The position numbers and the translations under genes are program-made. A stretch of DNA of 60,260 bases from Abiotrophia sp938010525 (GTDB lineage: Bacteria; Bacillota; Bacilli; Lactobacillales; Aerococcaceae). The stretch spans positions 1-60,260 of the forward strand of contig NZ_CALLVK010000014.1 of assembly GCF_938010525.1 (NCBI RefSeq), written 5' to 3'. This document shows, one piece after another, positions 50,061 to 59,284 of the stretch. Below the pieces are notes generated by a model. The model was not told the DNA's origin, did no database searches, and saw nothing but the letters and a program-made list of their open reading frames with translations. The stretch's first letter is position 1. The number at the start of each line of letters is the position of its first letter.

Positions 50061-50326
50061 TACTCAGCCAAGCCTTCTTTTTTCATAGTTTCAGTTACTG
50101 CTTCAAGCGCTTCTTTTTCGTCAGCACCTTCTGCCGTAATGGTTACGTCAGCGCCTTGGCCTACGCCTAATGACATAACACCCATGATGGATTTCAAGTT
50201 AACAGATTTACCTTTGTATTCTAAGTTTAAATCAGCAGAGAATTTGCTTGCAGTTTGTACCAACAAAGTCGCTGGACGTGCGTGAATCCCTGTTTCAGCT
50301 ACAACGTGAAATTCTTTCTTTTCCAT
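50060..50326 (-). CDS. ptsH: Phosphocarrier protein HPr
   Basis: 88 residues: His-15 in ETGIHARPATLLVQTASKF and regulatory Ser-46 in NLKSIMGVMSLGVGQG, the site of HPr kinase in Gram-positives. Carries phosphate to sugar permeases and, when Ser-phosphorylated, acts with CcpA in carbon repression. Preceded by a leader with a stable hairpin and a cre-like site. Confidence 0.97.
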   Translation of the reverse strand: MEKKEFHVVAETGIHARPATLLVQTASKFSADLNLEYKGKSVNLKSIMGVMSLGVGQGADVTITAEGADEKEALEAVTETMKKEGLAE

Positions 50327-50366
50327 ATCAAAAAAACTCCTTTGAAAAAATAGTTTAGAAGATGAG

Positions 50367-50386
50367 GATGTAATGGCGATTACATC
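50367..50386 (-). other. Stable hairpin in the ptsH leader
   Basis: GATGTAAT/ATTACATC with a 4-nt loop, extendable by a few pairs, lies between the ptsH promoter and start codon. No T-run follows, so it is not a terminator; it may stabilise the mRNA. Confidence 0.5.
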
Positions 50387-50398
50387 TCTTCACGTACT

Positions 50399-50480
50399 AG
50401 GATAACATTTTTTTCCCGATAGAACAACCGTCTAGCATGAAAAAATGGCCCAAAGGCGAAATTTTTTTAAACGCTTTCCT
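50399..50480 (-). promoter_or_regulatory. ptsHI promoter and cre-like site
   Basis: On minus, TTGTTC (50422-50427), 17 bp, TATCCT (50399-50404). Upstream, GGAAAGCGTTTA (50468-50479 on minus) resembles the catabolite-responsive element TGAAANCGNTTTCA. A cre upstream of the promoter suggests activation or modulation by CcpA. Confidence 0.5.
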
Positions 50481-50600
50481 AATTTAGCCCCATCCTAGTC
50501 GCTTTTTATCATGAAAATGTCTCTTTGCGGTTTTTTTCTAGAAATTCCCCTATATTTTTGGTTTGAAAAGGCTTATAATAGACTTAAAGGAGGGTCTCGT

Positions 50601-50879
50601 ATGAAAATGATTGACGTCACCAATAGTCATTATGACTTGGTCACTAAACAGCTAGAATGTTCGGACGCATCCATTGTTAAGGTCTACACCCTAGGTCCTA
50701 CAACCGTCTTCTATTCAGCTGCCCCAACCCACAAGAATATCATCGTCATCAATAAGAACCGCCCTGTGCGCGCCAAGGAAATTGATTTTGCCATTGCCAA
50801 GCTCTTCCAGCAAAACAACCGCGACAATGTCGAAATCCTAGAGGCCCACAACTTTGTCGAGTTAGAACTCCGCCTATAA
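50601..50879 (+). CDS. DUF1827 family protein
   Basis: 92 residues (MKMIDVTNSHYDLVTKQLE..., VYTLGPTTVFYSAAPTHKN). I recognise DUF1827, small soluble proteins restricted to lactic acid bacteria and of unknown function. I chose ATG 50601, after AAAGGAGGG, over an open frame back to 50511. TATAAT lies at 50574-50579. Monocistronic; its terminator overlaps the stop codon. Confidence 0.8.
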   Translation: MKMIDVTNSHYDLVTKQLECSDASIVKVYTLGPTTVFYSAAPTHKNIIVINKNRPVRAKEIDFAIAKLFQQNNRDNVEILEAHNFVELELRL

Positions 50880-50895
50880 GCAGGCGGTTTTTTTC
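50870..50895 (+). terminator. Terminator of the DUF1827 gene
   Basis: Stem CCGCCT/AGGCGG with T-run; the left arm includes the last codons of the gene. Confidence 0.75.
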
Positions 50896-50911
50896 TTATA
50901 TAAAATAAAAA

Positions 50912-50948
50912 AATAAGAGACTGAAAGGCCAACTTTCAGTCTCTTTTG
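50912..50948 (-). terminator. Terminator of nadV (bidirectional)
   Basis: Perfect 12-bp stem AGAGACTGAAAG/CTTTCAGTCTCT, 5-nt loop, A/T-runs on both sides, between convergent genes. Confidence 0.85.
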
Positions 50949-50954
50949 CTTCTA

Positions 50955-52439
50955 TTATTTTTCTTTGAGCAGCTGACGAATGTCTTCTAGACAAGTCCGG
51001 CGCAAGAGGCGGCCGTTCTCGAAGACTGGTAGCAAGAGGTTGTCGCAGCCTGCCAAACTTTCGCGGGTATGGCCGTCTTCGTAGGTCAGCTGACCTTGGT
51101 CATTGCGGTAAACCCGCACCCGGCCTTTTTGCGACTTCTTGGTGCCACCCTTGTCAGTCTTAGGCGCCTTGAAGATGGCCTTTTCCTGACCGTCGATGAC
51201 CACTGAGGTCGCCTTGAGGGCGAAGCCGAAGGAGTCCCGGGTCATGGATTGATAGGACCGGCTGCCAATGCCGAAGACCACGTTGGAGCTAGCAAAGCCC
51301 TTGGCTGCCAAGCGCTCTAAGATCAGTTGAGCCCGTTCCAGGGTAATGGAGTCGCCATAGATGGCCCCGATATGCGGATCTAGGATCTTGTAGCCCAAGT
51401 CATTGACCTGGCCGCCAAAGGTATCCCAGAGGCACTCAATTAGCCCCTTTTCTTCTGGCGTTTGGCCCTTGCCAAATTCTTGGACCGTCCCGCAGAGAAT
51501 GTCTTCCGGCACGCCAGAGTCAGGTCGGATGACTAGGCGGCCGTCTCGTTCCAGAATGACTGACTTAAGGGCTGGCAGGTATTCCCCTACCACGCGCCAG
51601 AAGTCCCAACTGTCGCTAACCACGCTGACAAAGCCCTTAGGATAGACATCCGTCAACAGGTGGCGGAAGAGTTCTTGCTCGCTGTCCTCGCCATAGGCAC
51701 ACATGACGCTGTGCTCAGTGGCCGGAATACTCATAATAATCGGCGCCTTTTCACAGTCAGCCTCATAGTATTCTTCATGGAAGCAACCGGCTGGGATGGT
51801 ATCGGAACCCAAGAAGCTGAGCAAATGGGCTGCGCCAGATACGGTCGAGGTCATTTCTGAACTCATGCCCCGCATCCCGAAGTCATGGGCTTGGAAGTCC
51901 ACGCCTTCGACCCCACCTGTGGTTTGCAGGCTGAAGCTTTCCAAAATCCGGCGGTAGCCATCCGCCACAGTGGCGCTAGTCATCGGCAACCAGAGGGTGT
52001 TGAGCATGGTGGTTTCTAAGTAGCTAGACAACCAGAAGAAGTCCGGATGGGTATTCTCGATGGTCAAAACTGGCACCTTGATAGGCGCCCGGGTCCCTTC
52101 AGCTAGGGCAGAAATTTTAATAGGCAGAAAGCCTAGATCGTGCAGGGCCTCCAAATGAGCCACTGGCACTGGGTCCAAGCCTAGGGAGTGCTTAACGAAG
52201 CGTTGGTAGTCGGCGATGACTTGACGCTTAGGCTTTTGGAAGAAGCCCTCATTGAAGCGTCGGATCAAGTATTCCTTGATATAGTATTGGATCCCGAAGA
52301 CCACCACATGTTGGCTAAATTGGGCCCGTTCATTGGAACGTGGGGTCAAGACTGAGTAGACATTTTCGGTCTTGGCTGGGTATTGTTCCCGGTGGGAGAG
52401 TTTATAGAAATCTGCTAAGAGGGTAACTGGCGTATTCAT
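50955..52439 (-). CDS. nadV: Nicotinamide phosphoribosyltransferase
   Basis: 494 residues similar to NadV/NAMPT: LLADFYKLSHREQYP, LPMTSATVADGYRRIL, VDFQAHDFGMRGMSS, VVSDSWDFWRVV, VIRPDSGVP and VVFGIGSRSYQSMTRD. Joins nicotinamide and PRPP to NMN, a short route to NAD, common in organisms unable to make NAD de novo. Monocistronic with its own terminator. Confidence 0.9.
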   Translation of the reverse strand: MNTPVTLLADFYKLSHREQYPAKTENVYSVLTPRSNERAQFSQHVVVFGIQYYIKEYLIRRFNEGFFQKPKRQVIADYQRFVKHSLGLDPVPVAHLEALHDLGFLPIKISALAEGTRAPIKVPVLTIENTHPDFFWLSSYLETTMLNTLWLPMTSATVADGYRRILESFSLQTTGGVEGVDFQAHDFGMRGMSSEMTSTVSGAAHLLSFLGSDTIPAGCFHEEYYEADCEKAPIIMSIPATEHSVMCAYGEDSEQELFRHLLTDVYPKGFVSVVSDSWDFWRVVGEYLPALKSVILERDGRLVIRPDSGVPEDILCGTVQEFGKGQTPEEKGLIECLWDTFGGQVNDLGYKILDPHIGAIYGDSITLERAQLILERLAAKGFASSNVVFGIGSRSYQSMTRDSFGFALKATSVVIDGQEKAIFKAPKTDKGGTKKSQKGRVRVYRNDQGQLTYEDGHTRESLAGCDNLLLPVFENGRLLRRTCLEDIRQLLKEK

Positions 52440-52468
52440 GGGCCTGGCTTCTTTCTATGAGCAAGTGA

Positions 52469-54043
52469 TTAGAGTAATTTTTTCAATTCAATGTCTGGGT
52501 ACTTGTCCTTGAACCAATTTTCAGCAAAGGCGTTCTCGAACAAGAAGACCGGCTGACCGAAGCGGTCCTTAGCCAAGAGGTTACGGCTGGAAGACATGTT
52601 AGGGTTGAGGTCCTTCTCGTCAATCCAACGGGCAATCTTGTTGCCAATTGGGGTCATGTCCACTTCCGCATTGTACTCATGCAGGAGGCGGTACTGGAAG
52701 ACTTCAAATTGCAGCTGACCGACTGCCCCGATAATGTATTCTTCGGTGTGGTAGGTCTTGTAGAGCTGGATGGCCCCTTCTTGGACTAGCTGCTCAATCC
52801 CCTTGTGGAAGGACTTCTGCTTCATGACGTTCTTAGGCGTCACCTTCATGAAGAGTTCCGGCGTAAACTGTGGCAGTGGCTTGAATTGCAGACCGGCATT
52901 GCCCGTGTAGAGGGTGTCGCCAATCTGCAGGTTGCCTGTATCATAGAGACCAATAATGTCCCCGGCCACGGCTTCTTGCACTTCTTCCCGGGTATCGGCC
53001 ATGAATTGCGTGGTGTGAGCCATGCGGATGGTCCGCTTGGTCCGGTTGAGAGTCACGTTCATGCCCTGCTCGAATTTGCCTGAACAGATACGGACAAAGG
53101 CGATCCGGTCGCGGTGGGCTGGGTTCATGTTGGCTTGAATCTTGAAGATAAAGCCAGTAAAGCGTTCATCGGTTGGCTGGACCACTACCCCTTCCTCTGC
53201 CTCCACTGCGGCTGGCGCTGGCGCCAAATCCACAAAGGCATCGAAGAAGGTTTGAACCCCGAAACCGGTTAAGGCTGACCCGAAGAAGACAGGTGTCAAC
53301 TTGCCCCGGTTAATGAGCTCACGGTCGAAGGCATTGCCCGCTTCTAACAAGAGCTGGGCATCTTCCATGGCTTGAGAGTAGATAGAGGATTGCTTGAAGG
53401 CATGGTCGCCTTGGGCTTCCCCATCTTCATCTAGGGGAATATAGCTGTCCTCTTCCCCGTCCAGACCGCGTAGTTCTACCCGGTTATTGTAGAGGTCGTA
53501 GAGACCCAGCAAGTTTTTCCCCATACCCATTGGCCAGTTCATGGGATAGGCATCAATGCCTAGGACCTCTTCCAGTTCGGCCACTAATTCTAGGGGCTCG
53601 CGACCGTCCCGGTCCAACTTGTTCATGAAGGTGAAGATGGGAATCCCACGCATGGAGCAGACTTCGAAGAGTTTCTTGGTCTGAGGCTCAATCCCCTTCC
53701 CTGAGTCCACCACCATGACCGCGGCATCCACCGCCATCAGGGTCCGGTAGGTATCTTCCGAGAAGTCCTCGTGCCCTGGGGTATCCAAAATATTGACTTG
53801 ATAGCCATCATAGTCCACCTGCATAACCGAAGAAGTAACGGAGATCCCCCGTTGTTTCTCGATTTCCATCCAGTCGGACTTGGCAAATTTCTTAGACTGC
53901 TTCCCCTTGGCCTTGACCGTCCCGGCTTCCCGGATGGCCCCCGAGAAGAGCAGGAGTTGCTCAGTAATGGTCGTCTTCCCCGCGTCCGGGTGAGAAATAA
54001 TGGCAAAGGTCCGGCGCTTGGCTACTTGACTTGTTAAACTCAT
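52469..54043 (-). CDS. prfC: Peptide chain release factor 3
   Basis: 524 residues, GTPase: G1 SHPDAGKTTITE, G2 RGISVTSSVMQ, G3 LDTPGHEDFSEDT, G4 TFMNKLDRDGREP. The effector domain and C-terminal VGQLQFEVFQYRL are as in RF3. Recycles RF1/RF2 after peptide release. I start at ATG 54043 behind AAGGAGCC; the frame stays open to 54088 without a site. Confidence 0.95.
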   Translation of the reverse strand: MSLTSQVAKRRTFAIISHPDAGKTTITEQLLLFSGAIREAGTVKAKGKQSKKFAKSDWMEIEKQRGISVTSSVMQVDYDGYQVNILDTPGHEDFSEDTYRTLMAVDAAVMVVDSGKGIEPQTKKLFEVCSMRGIPIFTFMNKLDRDGREPLELVAELEEVLGIDAYPMNWPMGMGKNLLGLYDLYNNRVELRGLDGEEDSYIPLDEDGEAQGDHAFKQSSIYSQAMEDAQLLLEAGNAFDRELINRGKLTPVFFGSALTGFGVQTFFDAFVDLAPAPAAVEAEEGVVVQPTDERFTGFIFKIQANMNPAHRDRIAFVRICSGKFEQGMNVTLNRTKRTIRMAHTTQFMADTREEVQEAVAGDIIGLYDTGNLQIGDTLYTGNAGLQFKPLPQFTPELFMKVTPKNVMKQKSFHKGIEQLVQEGAIQLYKTYHTEEYIIGAVGQLQFEVFQYRLLHEYNAEVDMTPIGNKIARWIDEKDLNPNMSSSRNLLAKDRFGQPVFLFENAFAENWFKDKYPDIELKKLL

Positions 54044-54100
54044 ATTAGGCTCCTTCTTAGTAAGCAAAAGCCCGTGGTTGGTTGACACGGGACTTGAGGC

Positions 54101-54937
54101 TTATGATCGTTTCTTCTTGTTGTGTTTGGGTTTAAAAGGGACGAGCTTGCGGTCAGCCTCGCTGACTGGGCTGGAGGACTCTTCCCCTACGGGCGCTTCT
54201 TCATAGACTTGATCAGACCCGACAACTTTCTTGACTGCTTGGAACTGAGAGGAGGCGTCGTCCTCCTGGTCTTGCTTATCTTTGGCAGATGTTGATGACG
54301 CGTTCGATTGGGGCGCCTCTTGATTAGGCTCGACCGTCATCACTTCCTGGATTAATTTCTTCAATTCCTGCTTCTCTTCTTCAGTCAGGCTGCCGTCTTG
54401 TAAGAGGTGGCTTAAATCTTCCCGACCCTTAAGGCTAAAGCCGTCGTCGGCCACGTATTCCTGAAGCTGGATGTTGAAGCGATTGACTTCCTTCTCTGGA
54501 TAGAGGGCATCAAAGTCAGTGTCTTTGAGGATGGCTTCATACTGTGACAAAATAGTCATCATTTGGGCCTTCATCTCATTGAGCTGGTCCTTAAGCTGGG
54601 CCCCGCCTTCCACCAAATCATGGCTGTAGGCGGCGAACTCTTCCTTGTATTGGACCACTTGTTGGTTGGTCTGATCGACTAGGCGTTGGGCCTCTTCCGT
54701 CGATTCTTGGACAATCTGGTTACCTGTGCGGCGGGCATCCACAATCCCGTCCTTAAGGGCTTGTTCCATGTCCTGGTATTTGACCATGTCTGCTTGCAGC
54801 TTGGTCACTTGTGCTTGGATGTCAGCGACTTGCTTTTCCAGCTCACTAATGCGCTGATCCTTGGATTCAATGACGCGTTCTACCTGACTACGATTGTAGC
54901 CGAAGAAGCTTAATCCAATATGGGTTACTTGACTCAT
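54101..54937 (-). CDS. DivIVA-like coiled-coil protein
   Basis: About 278 residues. After a short N-terminal motif (SFFGYNRSQVERVIE) comes a coiled coil to about residue 130, then a helical segment and an acidic, Ser-rich tail ending in a basic PKHNKKKRS. The Gly-Tyr-x-x-x-x-Val motif and coil fit DivIVA/GpsB-type proteins that mark division sites or poles. It is not the canonical DivIVA of a ylm cluster. ATG 54937 after AAAGGTGA is preferred; 54958 is possible. Confidence 0.65.
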   Translation of the reverse strand: MSQVTHIGLSFFGYNRSQVERVIESKDQRISELEKQVADIQAQVTKLQADMVKYQDMEQALKDGIVDARRTGNQIVQESTEEAQRLVDQTNQQVVQYKEEFAAYSHDLVEGGAQLKDQLNEMKAQMMTILSQYEAILKDTDFDALYPEKEVNRFNIQLQEYVADDGFSLKGREDLSHLLQDGSLTEEEKQELKKLIQEVMTVEPNQEAPQSNASSTSAKDKQDQEDDASSQFQAVKKVVGSDQVYEEAPVGEESSSPVSEADRKLVPFKPKHNKKKRS

Positions 54938-55025
54938 ATGGGTCACCTTTCTACTCATTCTAACTGTCCCTATTAGTTTATCAAAAAAACGGCGCCTTGG
55001 CATCCCTTTTTTGATAATTTTTCAC

Positions 55026-56000
55026 TTATTTTGCCCCTAAATGAAAGGCCTGGGCGATATTAACCGGCGTCTGGCTGTTAAGCAAGACCAGCAACTTGAT
55101 GCGAGCCTTGACCCCGCTCAAGCCCTGAGTGAAGATGACCCCGGCTTGGCGCAGCTGCTTGCCGCCCCCTTCATAGTCATAAACATCTTCCGTAATGCCG
55201 TTGAAGGCCCGCGACACCATGACTACTGGCAGGCCAGCCGCCAGCACCTTCTTAAGGCCAGCTAAGCTAGCAGGTGGCAGGTTACCTGCCCCTAAGCCTT
55301 CTATGACCAGACCATCATAGGCGCCTGAGTCCACAATGTGATCAAACAAATCAGCCGTCATGCCCGAGTAAGCCTTGAGCAGGGCTACTTGCTTGGTCAG
55401 CGCCTGGAGTTCATAGTGCTCGGTATGGATCAACTTCTGGAAGTAGAGGACCTGGTTCTTAGACACAATCCCATTGGGGCCAAAGGTTGGCGTCTGGAAG
55501 GTGGCCACATTGGTAGTGTGGGTCTTAGTCACATAGGTAGCCGTGTGGATTTCCTCGTTCATGACCACCATGACCCCCTTGCCCCGCGACTGGTCGGCAA
55601 CGGCGGTGACAATAGCCGACCGCAAATTGGCTAGGCCATCCGAGCCCATTTCATTGCTGGAACGCATGGCCCCGGTAATGATGACCGGAATGTCTAGATT
55701 CAGGGTCAACTCCAGGAAATAGGCCGTCTCTTCCAGAGTGTCGGTCCCGTGGGTGATGACCACCCCATCGAAATCGGCCTGATGGGCCTCAATCCAGTTC
55801 TTGAGCTCCAACATATGTTGGGGCGTCACATGGGGTGACGGCAGGTGGAAGAAGTCAATGATGGTTAGGTCAGCCAAGGAACGGAAGAGATTGCCTTCCT
55901 GGCTGAGCGGATTGGTGGAAGATGGCGAGACCTTACCCGTGGTCTGGTCCTCACTCATGGAGATGGTTCCCCCTGTGTTTAATATGGCAATCCGTTTCAT
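55026..56000 (-). CDS. ansA: Type I L-asparaginase
   Basis: 324 residues. The nucleophilic Thr is in ILNTGGTISM and the second Thr triad in VITHGTDTLEETAYFLEL, with ITGAMRSSNEMGSDGLANLRSA in parts. Cytoplasmic (no signal peptide). Converts asparagine to aspartate and ammonia. Preceded by GGGAGGC; ends 90 bp upstream of the DivIVA-like gene. Confidence 0.92.
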   Translation of the reverse strand: MKRIAILNTGGTISMSEDQTTGKVSPSSTNPLSQEGNLFRSLADLTIIDFFHLPSPHVTPQHMLELKNWIEAHQADFDGVVITHGTDTLEETAYFLELTLNLDIPVIITGAMRSSNEMGSDGLANLRSAIVTAVADQSRGKGVMVVMNEEIHTATYVTKTHTTNVATFQTPTFGPNGIVSKNQVLYFQKLIHTEHYELQALTKQVALLKAYSGMTADLFDHIVDSGAYDGLVIEGLGAGNLPPASLAGLKKVLAAGLPVVMVSRAFNGITEDVYDYEGGGKQLRQAGVIFTQGLSGVKARIKLLVLLNSQTPVNIAQAFHLGAK

Positions 56001-56116
56001 CCCTTGCCTCCCTCCTTTGGTCCTAATCGGCTATACAATACTTGCACCCCTTATTGTAACATGAATGCCCCCCAGTGTCTGTAACAAATTCCCTACAAAA
56101 TAGCCGACTCAAGGCT

Positions 56117-56143
56117 AAAAAAAGAGGCCCTGGGGCCTCTTTT
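56117..56143 (-). terminator. Hairpin terminator between GDPD and ansA
   Basis: Stem AAAGAGGCCC/GGGCCTCTTT with a 2-nt loop and A/T-runs on both sides. It ends transcripts from the GDPD gene. Confidence 0.7.
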
Positions 56144-56195
56144 AGGTGTGCTTAAATTGGCTTAACTAGGAAAAGAGTGAGCCCGAGTCAGCCAC

Positions 56196-56333
56196 ACTCA
56201 TCAGCTGAAACTAGCCAAACGAGTTAGACAAGACCAGTCAGGCAAGTGAATCTAAGCCAACCGAGCTAATTAGCCTAAGTCAATCTAGCAAGTGAGTCCA
56301 TGCCAAGCGAGCTAGTTAGCCTGAGTTAATCCA
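56196..56333. repeat. 46-bp tandem repeat after the GDPD gene
   Basis: Two adjacent 46-bp copies (56242-56287 and 56288-56333) start GCAAGTGA and share CGAGCTA.TTAGCCT; a third, weaker copy precedes them from about 56196. They end 1 bp before the GDPD stop codon region. No coding potential is apparent. Confidence 0.65.
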
Positions 56334-56334
56334 G

Positions 56335-58113
56335 CTAGTTACCCGAAGCTAACTGTAGCAGATAGTCCAAGTAGTTGCCCTCATGGGACTGGAGCTTTTG
56401 TCTGATGCTGGCCACTTGATCCGGCTGGTCCGTAATGATGGCATCGACCGGTTTTTGCAGGTATTTGCGGATTTTTTCGTTGTCATTAATGGTCCAGACA
56501 TAGACGGCCTTGCCCTGGTCGTGGGCTTGTTCAGCCAAGTAGTCCTGATAGGAGAAGTCTTCGATGACGAAGAAGTCTACCTGATTGTCGCCAAAGCCCC
56601 CTAGCTGGATGGGAATGACATAGCCGGTCTCGATTTCTGGCGCTAGCCGCTCAATTTCTTCCATGACCTTGAGGTCTAAGGACATGGTCTTATACTGGGT
56701 CTCTACACCCAGCTGGCGCATCTTATCGATAAAGATTTGAGCGTAATTGTCAGGCTCGCCCCCGTGAGGCTTGAGCTCGACCAGGAGCTTGACGCCCAGT
56801 TCTTTGGCTCGTTTGACATAGGCGTCAAAGGAAGGAATGGTGGCCTCCAGGCCGTCCTGGCGCACGGTCAAGCCCTCCACTTCCGTCAGGGTCATGTCCT
56901 GAACCCGGCGGTCAATGCCAGCCAGGCGCTTGAGGTTGTAGTCGTGCATGACCACGAATTGCTGATCCTTGGTCAGCAGAATATCCATCTCTACTTGGTC
57001 CACCCCTTGGGCAGCCGCCGCTTCCAGGGCTGGGATAGTATTCTCCACTCCCTCGGCCACATAGCCCCGATGGGCCACAACCTGCTGTTTAGTGTTAAGC
57101 CCACTGCTAAAGACTTCAAAGGCCGCCGAGCCATAGGCCATGGCACCCAGCAAGGCGAGCAAGAGGTAGAAGCGCCAACCACGTTTGCCCTTGGCCTGGG
57201 CTAGCAAGTAAGGCTGACTGTCCAAAGGCCGCCCCAGGAAAATCAAGAGAATGGACATGACGCCCACCTTGGTGAAGAGGCCAAAGGCGAAGTTGACGCC
57301 CCGATAGAGGGTCAGGACGCCGGCCTGGAACCAGAGATTATCGCCCTTTGTATTGATTAGGAAGGCTAGGCTGGCACCTAGAATAATAAATAGAAAGCCA
57401 AAGATAGCCAGGATTACTTCAAAGCCCAGCAAGGCGCCCACTAGCTTGCGCTTGCCCTGGCGCGTGGCCTGCCAACTCATTTTAAGCGATTGGGAGAAGG
57501 CCTGGTCGCCAATGACCATGAGGGGAACCGTGTAAATCAGACGCAGGTTGAGATAGGATAGGACTAGAAAAACCAGCCCCACCATAACCGTCCCCATGGG
57601 GGTCTTCATCAATTCACCCGTAATGAATTCCGGCACATAAATACCCTCCGTCAGACTGGACTCGAGGACCAAGCCACTGACTGGCAAGGTAATGAGCAAA
57701 TAACCAAAAAAACTAACAAAGTCCAACCCGTTCAAGGATTTAAGCCGGCCCAGGGAATGGGTCAGCAAGCCTCGATAGGACAAGCGCTTGCCCTGGCGAC
57801 AGGCATCAATCACATAGGCCATGGCCGACAGTTCCAGGTAGAAGAGCAAGGCGAAGACCGCCCCCAGCACCAGCAGAATACCAATACTAAGCGGGTTAGC
57901 CAGCAGATGACTAATATTGTTTTTGTCCAGGTTGGTCTGGTCGGCCGCAATCAGAGCCAGCCGGAAGAGATAGACCAGCAGCCCGGCCCCTAGCCCACTG
58001 ACTAGGAATTGCAGGGCCGTCCCCATGGACAGCAGGACCAAGGCATGGCGCCTAATCAAACTTAGGGTCTGGCGGATGGGTTGGGCTTTGTGGTGTGTAT
58101 GGGTAGGTGACAT
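56335..58113 (-). CDS. Membrane glycerophosphodiester phosphodiesterase
   Basis: 592 residues. The N-terminal 330 form a polytopic membrane domain (about eight helices) as found in GlpQ/YhdW-like fusions; the C-terminal 250 are a GDPD domain: VVAHRGYVAEGVENTIPALEAA with the catalytic His, EMDILLTKD and VVMHDYNLKRL, VELKPHG. Hydrolyses glycerophosphodiesters, possibly lipid head groups or lipoteichoic-acid products. The active domain would face outward or inward depending on helix count, which I cannot settle. Single gene with terminator. Confidence 0.88.
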   Translation of the reverse strand: MSPTHTHHKAQPIRQTLSLIRRHALVLLSMGTALQFLVSGLGAGLLVYLFRLALIAADQTNLDKNNISHLLANPLSIGILLVLGAVFALLFYLELSAMAYVIDACRQGKRLSYRGLLTHSLGRLKSLNGLDFVSFFGYLLITLPVSGLVLESSLTEGIYVPEFITGELMKTPMGTVMVGLVFLVLSYLNLRLIYTVPLMVIGDQAFSQSLKMSWQATRQGKRKLVGALLGFEVILAIFGFLFIILGASLAFLINTKGDNLWFQAGVLTLYRGVNFAFGLFTKVGVMSILLIFLGRPLDSQPYLLAQAKGKRGWRFYLLLALLGAMAYGSAAFEVFSSGLNTKQQVVAHRGYVAEGVENTIPALEAAAAQGVDQVEMDILLTKDQQFVVMHDYNLKRLAGIDRRVQDMTLTEVEGLTVRQDGLEATIPSFDAYVKRAKELGVKLLVELKPHGGEPDNYAQIFIDKMRQLGVETQYKTMSLDLKVMEEIERLAPEIETGYVIPIQLGGFGDNQVDFFVIEDFSYQDYLAEQAHDQGKAVYVWTINDNEKIRKYLQKPVDAIITDQPDQVASIRQKLQSHEGNYLDYLLQLASGN

Positions 58114-58220
58114 AGAACTTCCTCATTATCTTAATCTAAACTTATCCAGTCCCGAGAACTGGGTCTCGTTTAGCCTAACATAAAAGTGATAAAAATCATA
58201 GGGCCATTCGCCAAAAATAA

Positions 58221-58262
58221 GCACAAAAAAAGGAGCCGGAAGACGACTCCCAACTCCTTCAA
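58221..58262 (-). terminator. Terminator of dps
   Basis: An imperfect stem built on GGAG/CTCC with TTCCGG inside, followed by seven T on minus, ten bases after the dps stop codon. Confidence 0.65.
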
Positions 58263-58271
58263 TTGATATTT

Positions 58272-58700
58272 TTAGCCCAAGTAAGCCTTCATGGTCCACA
58301 AGTGCTTGTCGTAGACAGCTTTCATGCCAATCAAGAGGTCTTGGCTGACTTCGTCGATGTCAGAGTGGATAGCTTCTTCCAATTGAGTGCGGAAGAGCTC
58401 GAAGTCGGCAACTGTTTCTTCGACCATTTGGCGCGCTGATTTTTCAGTCGTGTATGGCGCTTCCTTGATGGTTGCTAAGGCTAAGAATTCGCCTAAAGTT
58501 GAGACTGGCTTGCCGCCAATCATGAGGATGCGTTCTGCAACTTCGTCAAATTGTTCGTGAACTTCGTTATATTGCGTTTCGAAAAGTTCGTGCAATTTGT
58601 AGAAGTCTTGGCCCTTTACATAGAAGTGGTGTTGATGCAATTTTGCATACAAAACACCTAAGTTGGCTGTGATTTCGTTAAGACGTTGAACGGTTGACAT
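58272..58700 (-). CDS. dps: Dps-family DNA-binding ferritin-like protein
   Basis: 142 residues. Ferroxidase-site residues lie in KLHQHHFYVKGQDFYKLHELFE and in YNEVHEQFDEVAERIL. Dps shells oxidise and store iron and protect DNA from peroxide. No Lys-rich N-terminal tail, so DNA binding is uncertain. ATG 58700 follows AAGGAG at nine bases. No clear PerR box was found by eye. Confidence 0.93.
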   Translation of the reverse strand: MSTVQRLNEITANLGVLYAKLHQHHFYVKGQDFYKLHELFETQYNEVHEQFDEVAERILMIGGKPVSTLGEFLALATIKEAPYTTEKSARQMVEETVADFELFRTQLEEAIHSDIDEVSQDLLIGMKAVYDKHLWTMKAYLG

Positions 58701-58824
58701 AATCAAACACTCCTTTACTTTTTTGATAGGATGACCCTATCTATCTACCATTATAGACCTCTCAGATAGCAAAGCAAGGAATATGCACTTTTTATTAAGA
58801 ATCATGTAAACCTAGGTCTTGTTA

Positions 58825-59184
58825 TTAGAAGAGTAGACTGAGCAAGGCCAAGAAAGGCAGCCCGCCCTGTTTGACCAGAATGGCCTTGTCGCTAGTGACT
58901 GCCCCATAGGCCGCCACCACCAGAATGTTGATCAGCAAGACTATGGCCAACTCCTTAGGCGCCGAGGCAAAGTAAGCTGCGTAGAGCAAGGCCGCGCCAA
59001 TAAAGCCATTGTAGACCCCTTGATTTTTCATGAGGGTATTGAACTTAGGCTCTGCCAGCTGCTCCCGACTAATAGAGAAAACCCGGCTGGTAGCTTGCGA
59101 AGTCGTCGCCACCGTCTCCAAATACATAATATAGAAGAAAAGCAAGGCTGATAAAGTTATGAGAATCTTTGAAATAATAGACAT
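58825..59184 (-). CDS. DUF1304 family membrane protein
   Basis: 119 residues with four membrane helices and the family pattern MYLETVATTSQATSRVFSI, followed by MKNQGVYNGFIGAALLYA. DUF1304 proteins are of unknown function. Starts ATG 59184 after AAGGAG. Monocistronic as far as I can see. Confidence 0.8.
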   Translation of the reverse strand: MSIISKILITLSALLFFYIMYLETVATTSQATSRVFSISREQLAEPKFNTLMKNQGVYNGFIGAALLYAAYFASAPKELAIVLLINILVVAAYGAVTSDKAILVKQGGLPFLALLSLLF

Positions 59185-59284
59185 GGTAGAACTCCTTTAA
59201 GTTGGTTGGTTAGTAACCTTGTCAGTATAAAAAGGGATCCCCTAACTTGTCAAGCCTTGGGCTTGGCGCCGGAGCTTGTGCCCT

